Source: Spirodela intermedia
Lineage: Eukaryota; Streptophyta; Magnoliopsida; Alismatales; Araceae
Length of the DNA stretch: 64,000 nt
Direction of reading: 5' to 3'
Assembly (NCBI GenBank): GCA_902729315.2
Contig: LR746279.1
Span: 2,694,501-2,758,500 of the forward strand
Shown here: in pieces, positions 35,882-45,920 of the stretch
How positions within the stretch are numbered: position 1 is the first letter of the stretch
Layout of the letters: every line of letters starts with the position of its first letter
The notes under the pieces: model-generated
What the model was told of the DNA's origin: nothing
Database searches by the model: none
Seen by the model: only the letters and a program-made list of their open reading frames with translations
Position numbers and translations under genes: made by a program

Positions 35882-36009
35882 GAAGGCGTCAGACATCCAA
35901 GGAAGGATAAAGCAGCATAAGCTCTCAAGCCCGGCGAGGCGAAAGCTCTCAGGCGGCCACTGCGAATGTTTTGAGAAACAAGCCTTAGAATTTGTCATCA
36001 TCTGCCTTC
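35882..36009 (-). ncRNA. U14: U14 box C/D snoRNA, copy 1
   Basis: On the minus strand, box C ATGATGA is at 36001-35995 and box D CTGA at 35892-35889. They are enclosed by a perfect 6-bp terminal stem, GAAGGC (36009-36004) with GCCTTC (35887-35882). Internal sequence includes ACATTCGCAGT (35969-35959), the 18S-rRNA-complementary domain A of U14, and CCTTGGATGTCTGA at the 3' end, the U14 domain B plus box D. U14 is needed for pre-rRNA processing and guides methylation of 18S rRNA in the nucleolus. Its match to two further copies, with unrelated flanks, supports selection on exactly this unit. Confidence 0.9.
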
Positions 36010-36114
36010 CTAATGCGTCAAGAACCAACGTAATTCTAAAGATTTACATAAAACATGCGGAAGTTAGGCTAGCGTTCTGGTACATAAATTAACATTAATC
36101 TTCAAAGACTTTTG

Positions 36115-36242
36115 GGAACCTCAGACATCCAAGGAAGGATAAAGCAGCACAAGCTCTCAAGCCCGGCGAGGCGAAAGCTCTCAGGCGGCCACTGCGAATG
36201 TTTTGAGAAACAAGCCTTAAAAATTGTCATCATCGACATTCC
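36115..36242 (-). ncRNA. U14: U14 box C/D snoRNA, copy 2
   Basis: On the minus strand, box C ATGATGA is at 36234-36228, domain A ACATTCGCAGT at 36201-36191, and CCTTGGATGTCTGA ends in box D at 36124-36121. The terminal stem is weaker (GGAA with TTCC). The body is nearly identical to copies 1 and 3; spacer sequence between copies is unrelated. Confidence 0.9.
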
Positions 36243-36322
36243 ATATACGTCTTTGAAGTTTTTCAAGATTCTAATCATCAATCATCGAATGCGCGATAAT
36301 GAAGCGAATCTAGAACAATGGA

Positions 36323-36442
36323 ACTTCAGACATCCAAGGAAGGGTAGAGCAGCACAAGCTCTCAAGCCCGGCGAGGCGAAAGCTCTCAGGCGGCCACTGC
36401 GAATGTTTTGAGAAACAAGCCTTAGGATTGTCATCATCAGTC
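36323..36442 (-). ncRNA. U14: U14 box C/D snoRNA, copy 3
   Basis: On the minus strand, box C ATGATGA is at 36437-36431, domain A ACATTCGCAGT at 36406-36396, and box D CTGA at 36329-36326, preceded by CTTGGATGT. The flanking stem is short (ACT with AGT). It is first in transcription order of the three intact copies if the cluster is one precursor. Confidence 0.9.
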
Positions 36443-36554
36443 TGGTGAATCGGATCTGTAATTAAATCAGAGCCCAGAATACAAGAAGAAAACCATAGAA
36501 ACCGCAGAGAGAGATATTTCTAGTCATTCGATAGCCGACATGAAAATCAAAGCC

Positions 36555-36662
36555 GCGAATCATGCTAAATCATGCTGAGAACAAGCCTTGAGGCGTTCGA
36601 GAGTCTCGCGAGCCACTGCAGAATCATGCTGAGAACAAGCACTGAGGCCGTCGTCATCGTTG
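36555..36662 (-). pseudogene. Degenerate U14-like sequence
   Basis: The minus strand holds a box-C-like ATGACGA (36655-36649) followed by GCTTGTTCTCAGCATGATT, then TGCAGTGGC. The CTTGTTCTCA segment recurs once more near 36590. The layout echoes the U14 body (GGCTTGTTTCTCAAAACATT, then CGCAGTGGC), but domain A is disrupted and no box D is evident. It may be a decayed or very diverged fourth copy. Confidence 0.45.
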
Positions 36663-36852
36663 GACCGAAATGATTGACATGGAATAAGAAGCGCAGGAAA
36701 AATCAAACAAGCTAGAAGAACACGGGAGCCAAAATGACGATCAAATCTGAACGAAAACAACGACCTGCCGGGTACCTACAGAAACCCTCGTCCAAGTATC
36801 AGATCCCTGGAAGAGTAACCTGCAAACACAACGAGCTGTAGAAGCCACCGTG

Positions 36853-36895
36853 TTAGGGTTTTAGTGGCCAAAGGTCATATGTCTATTTATAGGGC
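36853..36895 (-). promoter_or_regulatory. snoRNA cluster promoter: TATA box and telo box
   Basis: On the minus strand CTATAAATAG (36892-36883) is followed about 20 bp later by AAACCCTAA (36861-36853), a telo box. Further upstream (about 36975-36985) the minus strand reads CGGGCCGGGCC. A telo box near the start, with GGGCC-type elements, is the known arrangement of plant snoRNA cluster and ribosomal-protein promoters. The orientation points at the U14 copies. Confidence 0.65.
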
Positions 36896-36989
36896 ACTTA
36901 GGCGAAGCCAGAAGGTTCCAGAACTGCTGGATCCGAAATCCCACAAGCGGATAGCGGCTCAACGATCCAACGTCGGCCCGGCCCGATTT

Positions 36990-37400
36990 TATTATTATTC
37001 GTCATAAAAAATAATGGAAAAATAAGAATAGATTTAACTGATTCACTATAACTAAACATTTTAAAAAATAAAAAAAATCATATAAAAATTAATAAATACA
37101 AACAATATTTAAATATTTTTAAAATATTATAAAACATAGTAGGTAATATTTAATAACTGATTCACTACAGCTAAAAAAATTAAAATAAAATATCACATCA
37201 ACTATCAAAGAAAAAGTCGAAAATTTAATCTAAATATATTCATTTAAATATTATAAAATAAATTACCTAATATTTAAGAATAAATTTAATTTGTTCACTA
37301 TAACTGAAAAAATAAAACCTCACATTATTAATAAACATAAAAATACGAATATTTAATATATTTAAATATTATAAAATACAAGTGGCAAATATTTAAAATC
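36990..37400. repeat. AT-rich tandem repeat
   Basis: Three diverged units share CTGATTCACTATAACTAAA-like sequence at about 37039, 37157 and 37288, followed by AT-rich stretches with TATTTAAATATT. Spacing is about 118 and 133 bp. Confidence 0.6.
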
Positions 37401-38150
37401 AGGGAGCGGGAACCGTTCGTGTGGGTCATGTGGGCTTTCGACAGATCTAATAGTGGGCTCTGGGTCGGCTAGAGGGGGTAGTTTGGACCCATTTACGGCC
37501 CGGGTAACTAGAATAGCCCGAATGAGGGTATACGTCTAAATATTATCAAAAATACTCTGAAAACTAACACTCAGTAAGGCCAAGGTTCGATCTCCAAAAA
37601 CTCCCCCAATTGGTCCAGAAAATATCAGCTTGACTTGGCGTGGGTCCCAGCCTCTTCGCTGGCAGGATGCAGCGTGCGCCTGTTTATATATACCCCTATT
37701 ATTACGTTGAATGATATTTATAGGTTTTATTAAGTTCTAATTGGTTATACACCAGATTCGGTGGGAGAAGAGATCGTGGGAGAGCCCATGTGATACCCTG
37801 CCATGTCTGACTGAGCTGAGTGTAGGTTATAGAAAAGTCAATAGCTAAGGTCAAGGTCAATAATTGAGGAGGTTTTATGCTATAAAACTTCGCAAAATAG
37901 GGGTAAAAAATAAAAAATAAATCGTTTAATAAAATATGTTAATATTTTAATATATTATATGGCATGGATTTTCATTAATGAGATTGCTTTATATTTTTTT
38001 AAAAAGATTACAGTATTATCTTAGTGGTGGAAAAGGGAGTATGTATGCAATAATTTTTAAATGACGGTATGATTGTCTTAGTAGATTAAAATTCGGAAAA
38101 CAGGGAAAAAATAGAAGGTAGGCAACAACCCGCCTTCCTTTCCCACTCCT
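37401..38150. other. Intergenic region before the ARM-protein gene
   Basis: I see no gene. A B-box-like GGTTCGATCTCC occurs at 37583, but no tRNA can be folded around it by eye. The rightmost part probably carries the ARM-protein promoter. Confidence 0.45.
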
Positions 38151-38199
38151 TTCTTAAATGCGCCCATTTATAACTGCCGACGTTTCCACCGCTCCGCAA

Positions 38200-41100
38200 G
38201 GCCCAGACGAAGACTCTCTCTCTCTCTCTCTCTCTTTCTCCCCTCTCTCTCTCTATCTCTCGCTCTGTGGCATTGCTTACACTCGGCAACTGCTGGTCCT
38301 GCTGCTGCTGCTGCTGCAGTTGGTGCTGCTAGTTTGGTAAGTATGCGAATGCTCGGAACCTCTCCTGTTCAGAAGTAAATTTCGCTTATGTGGGACTTTT
38401 CCCCTCTTGCGGTTTGGCAATGCGAGAATTGGTCGGTGGTGGAGCGTTTTTGACTTCTTGGATTGCGGCGGGTGGGATCTCGTGGTTTTCTTCTTTTTCG
38501 CACGTCGGGAATTCCGTCGGAAGTCTTCCTCTGTTGGAGGGTTTTCGGTGTGCGACTGTCGCTCGGATCTCTCCGCTCTGTAATGTATGCCTCTGGCTGA
38601 CAGTGGGAACCGGCGAGGTTGTTGGAGTTTCTGGATTTGGGTTGCCTTAGTCTTTAGTGAAATTGTTTGAAGTTTTCAACATTGAATGTGGGTCTTGAAA
38701 GGTTCGATATAGTTTGTGAGAATGAATGTGGGGAAAAGTTCTTTTGTGAGAAGTTAGGGACCCCTCCCCCCCTTTTTGAGTTATCGGACGAGTGCATATA
38801 GTTCCTCGAATTAAACTAGAATCTGGCATTTATGTTGAAATGCCGTGTCAATCTTTTTTTCTCTATGTATGCATGTCCCCCCGTATTTCAGAGCCAGAGG
38901 AAGTCTAGTGAACCTTTTTCCTATTTGAAAACATCTACGGGATAAATTGCATACTCCAAAGGTCTAATTTGAAGGAAGAACTTGTTCTTTTAAACTTTTC
39001 ACCAGCAGGAGTAATCAGATAGGATTTGAAATTGTTTGATGAGACAACATTTACTAAATTTTGTCTTTGAAATACCTGATATTAGTATGGTGTGTATCTT
39101 CCTTGGGGACTCGACAGAAGAATTTTCCTCAACATTCATAGAAGTGAAAACAATGTAGGATGCTTATTTCCCTCCATATGAGAATCTAGATGTAAAGTGT
39201 CACCAATTATTGACGAAGAGCTGAGATAAAGTAATAAACAACAGGCATATTTGAGTTCAAAGCTATGAGAATTGTGTGAATAAGTCACTTGTGTGGAGCA
39301 GCTGTAAACATTCAGAGGCACAAATTTGCTGCTTAGGGTTATGTTCTGTTGAAAATATTTAATTATGAAATGAAAATGATCCTATGTTCGTTCTTCCAAC
39401 CTTTTGGCGGTTTTCTTCTCTATGTTAATAAGGACGAGTGCTAAGACATTTGGTGGTATACTACGGATTTCAAACACTAACAGTCCGAGGTAAGAGGCAA
39501 CTGTGATCCCCCCAACATCATTTTAGGGGTATCTGGCTTGAATGTTGTCATCTGAATCTCGAAAGCATTCTCAGTAACCTAGGACTGGAATAGGCAATTC
39601 TTCTGACATGTGATATTATTTATAAATTTTAACTTGTTAATAATTTAATAATATTATTGTATACGAACTCTGACATCTACCTGGACGAGTGTCAGCTTTA
39701 GTGATTTCTCTTGTTGGTGGGAAGATTGGTTTTTTTTTTCTGTAATAGCCTTCTCCATTTTCTGTGGACGTTATTCTTCTTATTTTTTGATATTCCCTCA
39801 TCTTTTTCCTTTTCCAGCTGTTATCTTGTTGTTATTTCGTTGACTAAATTTTTTTTTGGCCAAAGAATATCTCTCAACTCTAGGGATGGACTTGAAGAGA
39901 CCAGAGCTTCATTAAAACCTTATATGGATGTTGAAAAATTTCATATCGTACGAATTAAATCCTCTCCAATTCTGTCCTCTTTAAAAAGCTGCCTCTATCG
40001 TGCCCCTATTTGACGGCCATCATTTAGGATCTAAATGTGGAAGAATGTGGATGACTAGATTATGCTTGACGTTATTTTCTCATCAGTAAACAGTTGACGC
40101 TATTAGGTCATTTTGTATCATCATTTATCGCTTCCATACTTATCTGTTATTTTATTATTATTTTCATTGTCAGTGTTGGGCTCTTTGCCATAATTTGTTT
40201 TGCATACGGCTCATTCTCTAAGTTGAAATTGGTCTCATTTGCAGGTTTCTACTGACAATGTCGGGAAAAGCCCTCCGAGATCTTAACACTGTGGCAATTC
40301 CAGGATTAGAGAGGAAGACCGAAAGCTCCAGCAAGGGAACCTTGATAAAATCTCAGAACGGTCAAATGGAAAATTTGGAGAATGGCCAGACTAAAATTCA
40401 TGTTCCTATGGTCTGTGGTATATTAAATGAAGAAGTGGGAAGTAATGGTGTAGAAACTGTGAATGAAGTTGAATACATAGAATCCGAGAACTTGACGGAG
40501 CTCACTTCTGTGGATGAGAGTCTCAGTGTATGAACTAGTTCGCGACCAATTCTGTTTACTTATTTAATTCTTGATGTAGGTAGAATATTCTCATTATAGA
40601 GTATTACTATGCATCTCACATGCATTTTTTTCAGAAAATTGTTGAATCTCTTTATTTTTTAATGCAGACACTCTTAGTGAGACTAGAATCGAAAGATTGG
40701 GTTTTACTGTGCGAGTCCCTCAACAATGTGAGGCAAATAGCCATATATCATAAGGAAAAACTGCTCGACATGTTGTAAGCATCTTGTTCTTTATCTCCGC
40801 TTGCTCTGAGAGCCTACACCAATTCAAGAAATTCCCTTGAGAAATATTTTTACGTTTGATGCGGCTCATTATAATTATCACTGAGCTAAATACACTGGCT
40901 TAATCCACCATAACTTTTGTTCTTCTTGATTGACACGGTCAAACAGGGCTAGTGTGGTAGCAATGGTAGTGAAATCCCTCAAAAATCCTAGGAGTGCCGT
41001 ATGCAAGACTGCAATAATGACATCTGCTGATATCTTCAAGGTTTACTGCGACCAGATAATCGATTCACTTGACCCACTGGTGAGTCTATCTTTAGGCAAA

Positions 41101-42299
41101 ATGGTGTTATTTCTACTTACTGATATATGGTGGACAACAAATTCATCTATTCCTGACGTGTTCGAAATTCTCCCTTGTTTTGACTTCAGCTTTTACAGCT
41201 TCTTCTCAAATCGTCACAAGATAAAAAATTTGTATGTGATGCGGCGGAGAGAGCACTGGTTTCAATGACCACATGGGTTTCTCCCTCTCAGTTACTGCCA
41301 AAGCTGCAGCCTTATCTTAAGCACAGGAACCCTCGGATAAGAGCAAAGGCATCTTTGTGCTTCTGCCGCAGTGTTCCACAACTGGTAAGAATGTAAATTT
41401 GTTGTTCTTACCCATGTTTCATTATACTATCAACATCACCAATAGGGCAGCATTCTATCTGCTTTCAGTGCTTCATCAAAGTCTAATTTTTCCATTTCGA
41501 GATGGTTGAAGCTCCTCTGAGAACTCAACCCAGGTCTCTCCATATCCATTGTTCTTTCAGTCTCAACTCATTTCTCAGGAGAGATTCTGTGTCTACAGTC
41601 GTGTGCTTACTTCCCTTTTATTCCCAAATCTGGCATCTGTACCCTGGGGACGATCTACATTCCAGATATGGTACGGCATCTCCGTTGACTCAGACCATTT
41701 GAGACTTCTTGAGTAGAATCTGAGGACTTCTTGGTTGTGTATTCCCTTGATGTTCCTATTTAAGGCTGTTCATGTTGAAAACGCTACCATTCATGCTGGA
41801 AAAATCAGCCAGATCTGTGATAGTGGAGCCATGATACATATTTTTTTTATTTTTTTAAAAGACTCGGTTCGACAAAGACTGTTCAACTCAATTAAAAAGA
41901 CTATCAGGTATATTATAGAAGTCCATGCTCTTGAATATATGAGGTGAATTTTCTTAGCATACGGATCACAAGGGTGAAATGAGATGAAGTCAACGACCAC
42001 GAAGAACACTATTGGCGAAAATCTGTAGAACACATAAAATAATATCATAAGATATCACTAGGGGCCATTTCAGTGTGTGTGATGCATAGATGCATGCATA
42101 TCTTGTCATCTGCCATTGTCCTTGCCATCTGCCATTTTGCCCATTCGTTTGGTACATCGATGTGCGAAGAACATAAGTTGACTTTTTGATAGACCAGTTT
42201 TTACACATACCTGTCTCTGTAAAAAGGTTTCTCACTAACTCTTTGACTATTTGAGAACTACTTTTAACCATCCTACCCTCTCTCCCCTCTCCCCCCCTA

Positions 42300-42332
<33 letters not shown>

Positions 42333-42615
42333 GTCGCTATTTCTGATCTGAAGTGATGCATGTCTGCTGTAGGGCGTTGATGGGATCAGGGACTATGGAA
42401 TTGACAAGCTGATCCAGGTGGCAGCTGCCCAGCTCAACGACCAGCTCCCCGAATCAAGGGAGGCGGCGAGAAAACTGGTGGTGGAACTCCACTCGGTCTT
42501 CATGGCGGCACCACCGCCACCGCCACCCGACGACTCATGGGAGGGCTTCTGCCGGTCGAAGCTGTCCCCGCTCAGCGCCCAGGCCATCCTCCGGCTCACC
42601 ACCGGCGGCAACTAA
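38200..42615 (+). CDS. ARM/TOG-like repeat protein (At3g01450/At5g14790-like)
   Basis: The coding part begins at ATG 40258. Exons are 40258-40527, 40668-40774, 40947-41079, 41190-41384 and 42373-42615, in continuous phase, giving 315 residues. A 5'-UTR exon ending at 38336 (CTAGTTTG|GTAAGT), with (CT)n and (CTG)n tracts, and an acceptor at 40244 make a 1.9-kb leader intron likely. The protein starts MSGKALRDLNTVAIPG, has an acidic linker, then helical repeats resembling CLASP/TOG-type ARM repeats (LLVRLESKDWVLLCESLNNV, AMVVKSLKNPRSAVCKTAI, LPKLQPYLKHRNPRIRAKA). It ends with a Pro-rich stretch (APPPPPPPDDSWEGF). Plant relatives are ARM-superfamily proteins of unclear, possibly cytoskeletal, function. 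Intron 5 ends in a CT microsatellite (42307-42332). Confidence 0.82.
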
Positions 42616-43010
42616 ACCATCCAAAAGCGGTACCTTTTTTTCGGATCGTATTCAATCCCCTTCCCACTCCCAATCTGCCATGCCTCGTTCATCATCTGTA
42701 AATTCCGAGTTCAGGGTCAACGGCAGGCACACAGATTGGAGGGGGAGTTGACCGCCCGGTCGTCTCTGCCGATCTCGGTAACTGTTCTTCTTTTGAACCC
42801 CCTCTCGATTGCTCCTAGAAGAAGCCATATTGGTTGGAAAGCTTTATCCCGTTCTGCTCTCTGGTTTTTTGCTCGTTGATGATGGGCCTGGGTTTTTTTA
42901 GCATTTAGCCCATTGGGCCTTCAAAAATTATTAATGGGCCATGTCTAATTATAAATGAACCTAATTATAGAGTTCTGGATTTTTCTAAAATTGATCGCGT
43001 CAATTTTAGA
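42616..43010. other. 3' flank of the ARM-protein gene
   Basis: No further coding sequence is seen. Site II-like TGGGCC/TGGGCT motifs occur near 42886-42940 (GGGCCTGGG, TTGGGCCTT, ATGGGCCAT). They may belong to the promoter side of the next gene. Confidence 0.4.
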
Positions 43011-43014
43011 ATAA

Positions 43015-43530
43015 TTTTTCTCGGAAAGTTCCAGCCTGTTGACTTGGGTCTGTAAGAAATTGCGGTGGGCCATCGTTGACCTGGAATGGAGAGGAGAGAG
43101 AGGTCGTGCGAATTAGGGAGGGTTTAAAGCTGTGGGGATTAAAAGGCAATTTTAAATATTTCTTGTTTTTTCGGAAAGTTGCAGCCGTTGACTTATACAT
43201 TGTAAGAAATTACGGCCCGGCATCGTTGACTTGGAATTGAGAACAGAGATGTCGTGGGAATTAGGGTGGGTTTTAAGCTGTGGGAACTAAACGTCAAAAT
43301 TTTGAATGATTTCTTGATTTCTTCAGGAAGTTGCAACCGTTGACTTTTAAGTTGTAGGAAATAACGGCGAGCCGTTGTTGACTTTCCTAGAGAGAGACGT
43401 ATTTATGCGAGAGAGACAAGAGGGAGGCAGGTGTCGGGGGAATCAGGGTTTTATGCCGTGGGAGAATGAAACATAGATTTTAGAATAATACATTGATTTG
43501 CAGTCCGTTCGCAACCAGTTGACTTGATAT
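43015..43530 (+). promoter_or_regulatory. Tandem repeat carrying seven W-boxes
   Basis: About three and a half diverged units of roughly 150 bp share GGAAAGTTGCAGCCGTTGACTT and GTAAGAAATTACGG-like sequence. TTGAC(C/T), the WRKY-factor W-box, occurs at 43039, 43076, 43187, 43226, 43340, 43378 and 43519, two per full unit. It lies 1.0-1.5 kb upstream of the ATL RING-H2 start. Confidence 0.6.
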
Positions 43531-43531
43531 T

Positions 43532-43534
<3 letters not shown>

Positions 43535-43570
<36 letters not shown>

Positions 43571-43945
43571 TGAGGAAGGCCGATATGGACAGAAAAAAGA
43601 GAGATAAGTCGGATTCCCTCAGCAAGACTATTGGGAGGGAGGGAGGGAGAGAGAGAGAGATGCCTATATATTTAGAGACGTTCTTGAGAGAGAAAGATGT
43701 ATCCATGTGGAGAGACGTGAGAGGAAGACCGACGTGTACAGAAAAAGAGAGATAAGTCGGATTCCCTCAGCAAGACCCGAGAGAGAGAGAGCGAGAGACA
43801 GACAGAATCAGAACATACACGGAACGAGAGATAAACGTGGAGGAACAGAGGTACTCAATAGTCCTCTAATTCTCTCGCCAAAAGAGTCCAGACAGATAAG
43901 CCGGATTCCCTAACCAAGACCATAGAGAGAGAGAGAGAGAGGCCT
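43535..43945. repeat. GA-rich tandem repeat upstream of ATL
   Basis: The segment ATAAGTCGGATTCCCTCAGC occurs at 43603 and 43749, and a diverged form (ATAAGCCGGATTCCCTAACC) at 43897, period about 147 bp. Each is next to a (GA)n tract (43535-43566, 43645-43662, 43780-43796, 43923-43942). A TATA-like CCTATATATTTAG is at 43662. Confidence 0.7.
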
Positions 43946-44547
43946 AGGGTTCTAGACAGTGACTCCAAGAAATAGACGATATAACCAATGAGGAATAACC
44001 AATCAATAGTTGTATATTCTCTCGCAAAATGAGACGAGAGAGAAAGAGAGTCATTGGCTATGGATTTTCCCGGCGACGAGAGAGTGCGGCCTCCACTACT
44101 CGGCAAGTTCTTACCGTCGGTGTAGGTGATGAGAGGACCCTCCCCACATCTCCGCGAGGGGCCGCCATGGCCGGTGTCGACAGTGCCCCCGATGTTGACG
44201 CCTCATCTCCATACAAAAAGCACGATGAAGAATATTGCTGCCTGTATCATCTCCTCCATCATCCCCTTCCCCATCGCCTGCTTCTGCAGTGCTCCCAGGA
44301 GGGGGCGATTTCTAGATTTCTTCAGCTCCACGGTGCGTCCGAGAGGTTTGTATCATGTCCGATTAGGTTTCGGGGGAAGGAGGGGCTGGATAGGCTTGGA
44401 TGGAGGTGGGGAGAGCTTGTGTGATGTTTGAATTTGGTTCAGGAGGAGGATGAATTAGGGTTTGGAGCTGCTCGATGCGGCGAAATCAGCAAAACACTGG
44501 AGGAAGGTAGAAGTGGAGGTGAGAGGGAGGAAGCTGCTGGAGCCAGG

Positions 44548-45051
44548 ATGGACGCCAGGGTTCTCGGCATCGTCCTTCAGATTCTGATGATGGCGGTCGT
44601 CTTCTCCATCGTGATCCTGCTCCTCAGCATCGGGGTGCTGGTGCTGATCCACATCTGCGTTGTCGGGAGGGCTCTCAGGAGTCTTCGCAGCGTGGAAGCC
44701 CACGGGGGGTGTTCCTGCGGGGGCCGCGGCTTGTCGAAGGAGGACCTGGAGACGCTCCCATGCTATGACTTTGAAGGCGGGGAGAAGGGCGGCGGCGGCG
44801 CCGCCGCCGACGACTGCGCCATCTGCTTGGAGACCTTCCAGGACGGCGACAGATGCAGGTTGCTTCCCGTGTGCAGGCACAGCTTCCACGCCCAATGCGT
44901 GGACTCGTGGCTCCTGAAGAGTTCCATGTGCCCAATCTGCCGGTCTAATGTCACTGGCGGTAGCAGAAGGTTGAGTTCCATGGATGCGGAGGGGCAAATC
45001 TGGGTGGAAACCAGCTCTGAGCCCGCTCTGCAAGTCTCCTCTTCCGGATAG
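44548..45051 (+). CDS. ATL-type RING-H2 E3 ubiquitin ligase
   Basis: Single-exon gene of 167 residues if started at MDARVLGIV. The frame is open to an in-frame ATG at 44428, but the extra 40 residues are low-complexity and ATLs usually start just before the membrane segment. Features: a hydrophobic segment (about 7-38, VLGIVLQILMMAVVFSIVIL and on), the ATL GLD motif GLSKEDLETLP (61-71), and a RING-H2 finger with C90, C93, C109, H111, H114, C117, C128 and C131, including DSWL and CPIC. This set defines the plant ATL family of membrane-anchored ubiquitin ligases, many of them rapidly induced by elicitors. The lack of introns is normal for ATLs. The upstream W-box repeat fits defence regulation (inference). 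Confidence 0.9.
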   Translation: MDARVLGIVLQILMMAVVFSIVILLLSIGVLVLIHICVVGRALRSLRSVEAHGGCSCGGRGLSKEDLETLPCYDFEGGEKGGGGAAADDCAICLETFQDGDRCRLLPVCRHSFHAQCVDSWLLKSSMCPICRSNVTGGSRRLSSMDAEGQIWVETSSEPALQVSSSG

Positions 45052-45180
45052 ATTACTCTGCCCGCTTCATCACCATACTGTAAGTGTTCCTCGACCAGCA
45101 ACCATTGTTGATACCCCTTCGTCTTCTAGGGTTTCCTCTCTGCTGAACTCAGAAATTCATGAATTATTTTCCAACGGCAT

Positions 45181-45355
45181 AGCAAGCTAAACTCAGTTGC
45201 ATATCGTACACTGTCAATTCATGGTTTCGGCAACAGTCTCGAGCAAATAGCAAGCTAAACTCAGTTGCATATCGTACACTGTCAACTTGTTGGTCTGGAT
45301 GAACTACAATTTTCCTGTTTTTGCTCGAGGCTGTTGCAGAAACCATGAATTGACA
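45181..45355. repeat. Direct plus inverted repeat 3' of ATL
   Basis: A 37-bp segment starting AGCAAGCTAAACTCAGTTGC is at 45181-45217 and again at 45249-45285. A 34-bp inverted pair lies at 45212-45245 (TGTCAATTCATGG...) and 45322-45355 (...CCATGAATTGACA), with two mismatches. A transcript through here could form a hairpin with a loop of about 76 nt. Confidence 0.8.
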
Positions 45356-45477
45356 GCAACTGAGAGCTTGTTTGTTCTATGGCATCAACCATGTTGAATC
45401 TCCTAGATTGTTCTTGATTCAAACTTCACCTGTTTCTCTGTTCTTCTGTTCATCATTACCGGAACTCATGAGAACCA

Positions 45478-45548
45478 TGGTCTCTCTCTCATGGTCTCTC
45501 TCTCTCTCTCTCTCTCGCACGCGCGCGCGCTCGCTCGCTCTAGCTCTG
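45478..45548. repeat. (TC)n and (GC)n microsatellite
   Basis: TC repeats at 45480-45515 pass into CACGCGCGCGCGCTCGCTCGC, a compound simple repeat. Confidence 0.85.
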
Positions 45549-45639
45549 CATGTGAACCCAATTTCTCATAGTTTAGGCTTCCTTTTCTGAGATATATTTA
45601 AAAGATTATAATCCCCCCGTTCAATTGTGCAGATATGTG

Positions 45640-45920
45640 CGGGGCAAAATTGCTGGTCAACCATATGCATATTTTTTATGTAGAATATTTGAAAAATCCC
45701 CTGCCATGAGATGCATTTTCTGAAAACCTTGAAAGTGTCGAATTTTCCAATATGCTTCTTGGAAGGTTTTAAGTGTGCACTTATTCTCTTCTGCGCCGTG
45801 TGGATCACCATGGGCATATTTTTTAATGCGAAATATATCTGAACACCCCCTGCCCTTTTACAGTATTTTTGTTTAACCTTGAAACCATGTAAATGTTACC
45901 AGCATGCCCCTTGGAACGAT
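45640..45920. repeat. Diverged tandem duplication
   Basis: Two units share ATGCATATTTTTTATG(T/C)(A/G)GAA, CCCCTGCC and CTTGGAA-type landmarks at 45665/45813, 45700/45847 and 45757/45911. Period is about 148-154 bp. Confidence 0.55.

Noticed and set aside
36112-36411. A 99-codon plus-strand open frame containing repeated PARRKLSGGHCECF-like sequence
   Set aside because: It is the reverse side of two U14 snoRNA units plus spacer. The repetition comes from the RNA genes, and no protein family matches.
37575-37600. B-box-like GGTTCGATCTCC suggesting a tRNA or Pol III gene
   Set aside because: No A box or cloverleaf can be drawn around it, and no poly-T terminator follows at the right distance.
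43015-43530. Regular repeats considered as a CRISPR-like or minisatellite array
   Set aside because: Units are diverged along their length with no conserved repeat/unique spacer alternation, in a nuclear plant context. They are simple tandem duplications.
44455-45033. 192-codon minus-strand open frame opposite the ATL gene
   Set aside because: Antisense shadow of a GC-rich single-exon gene; the RING-H2 and membrane motifs are on the plus strand.
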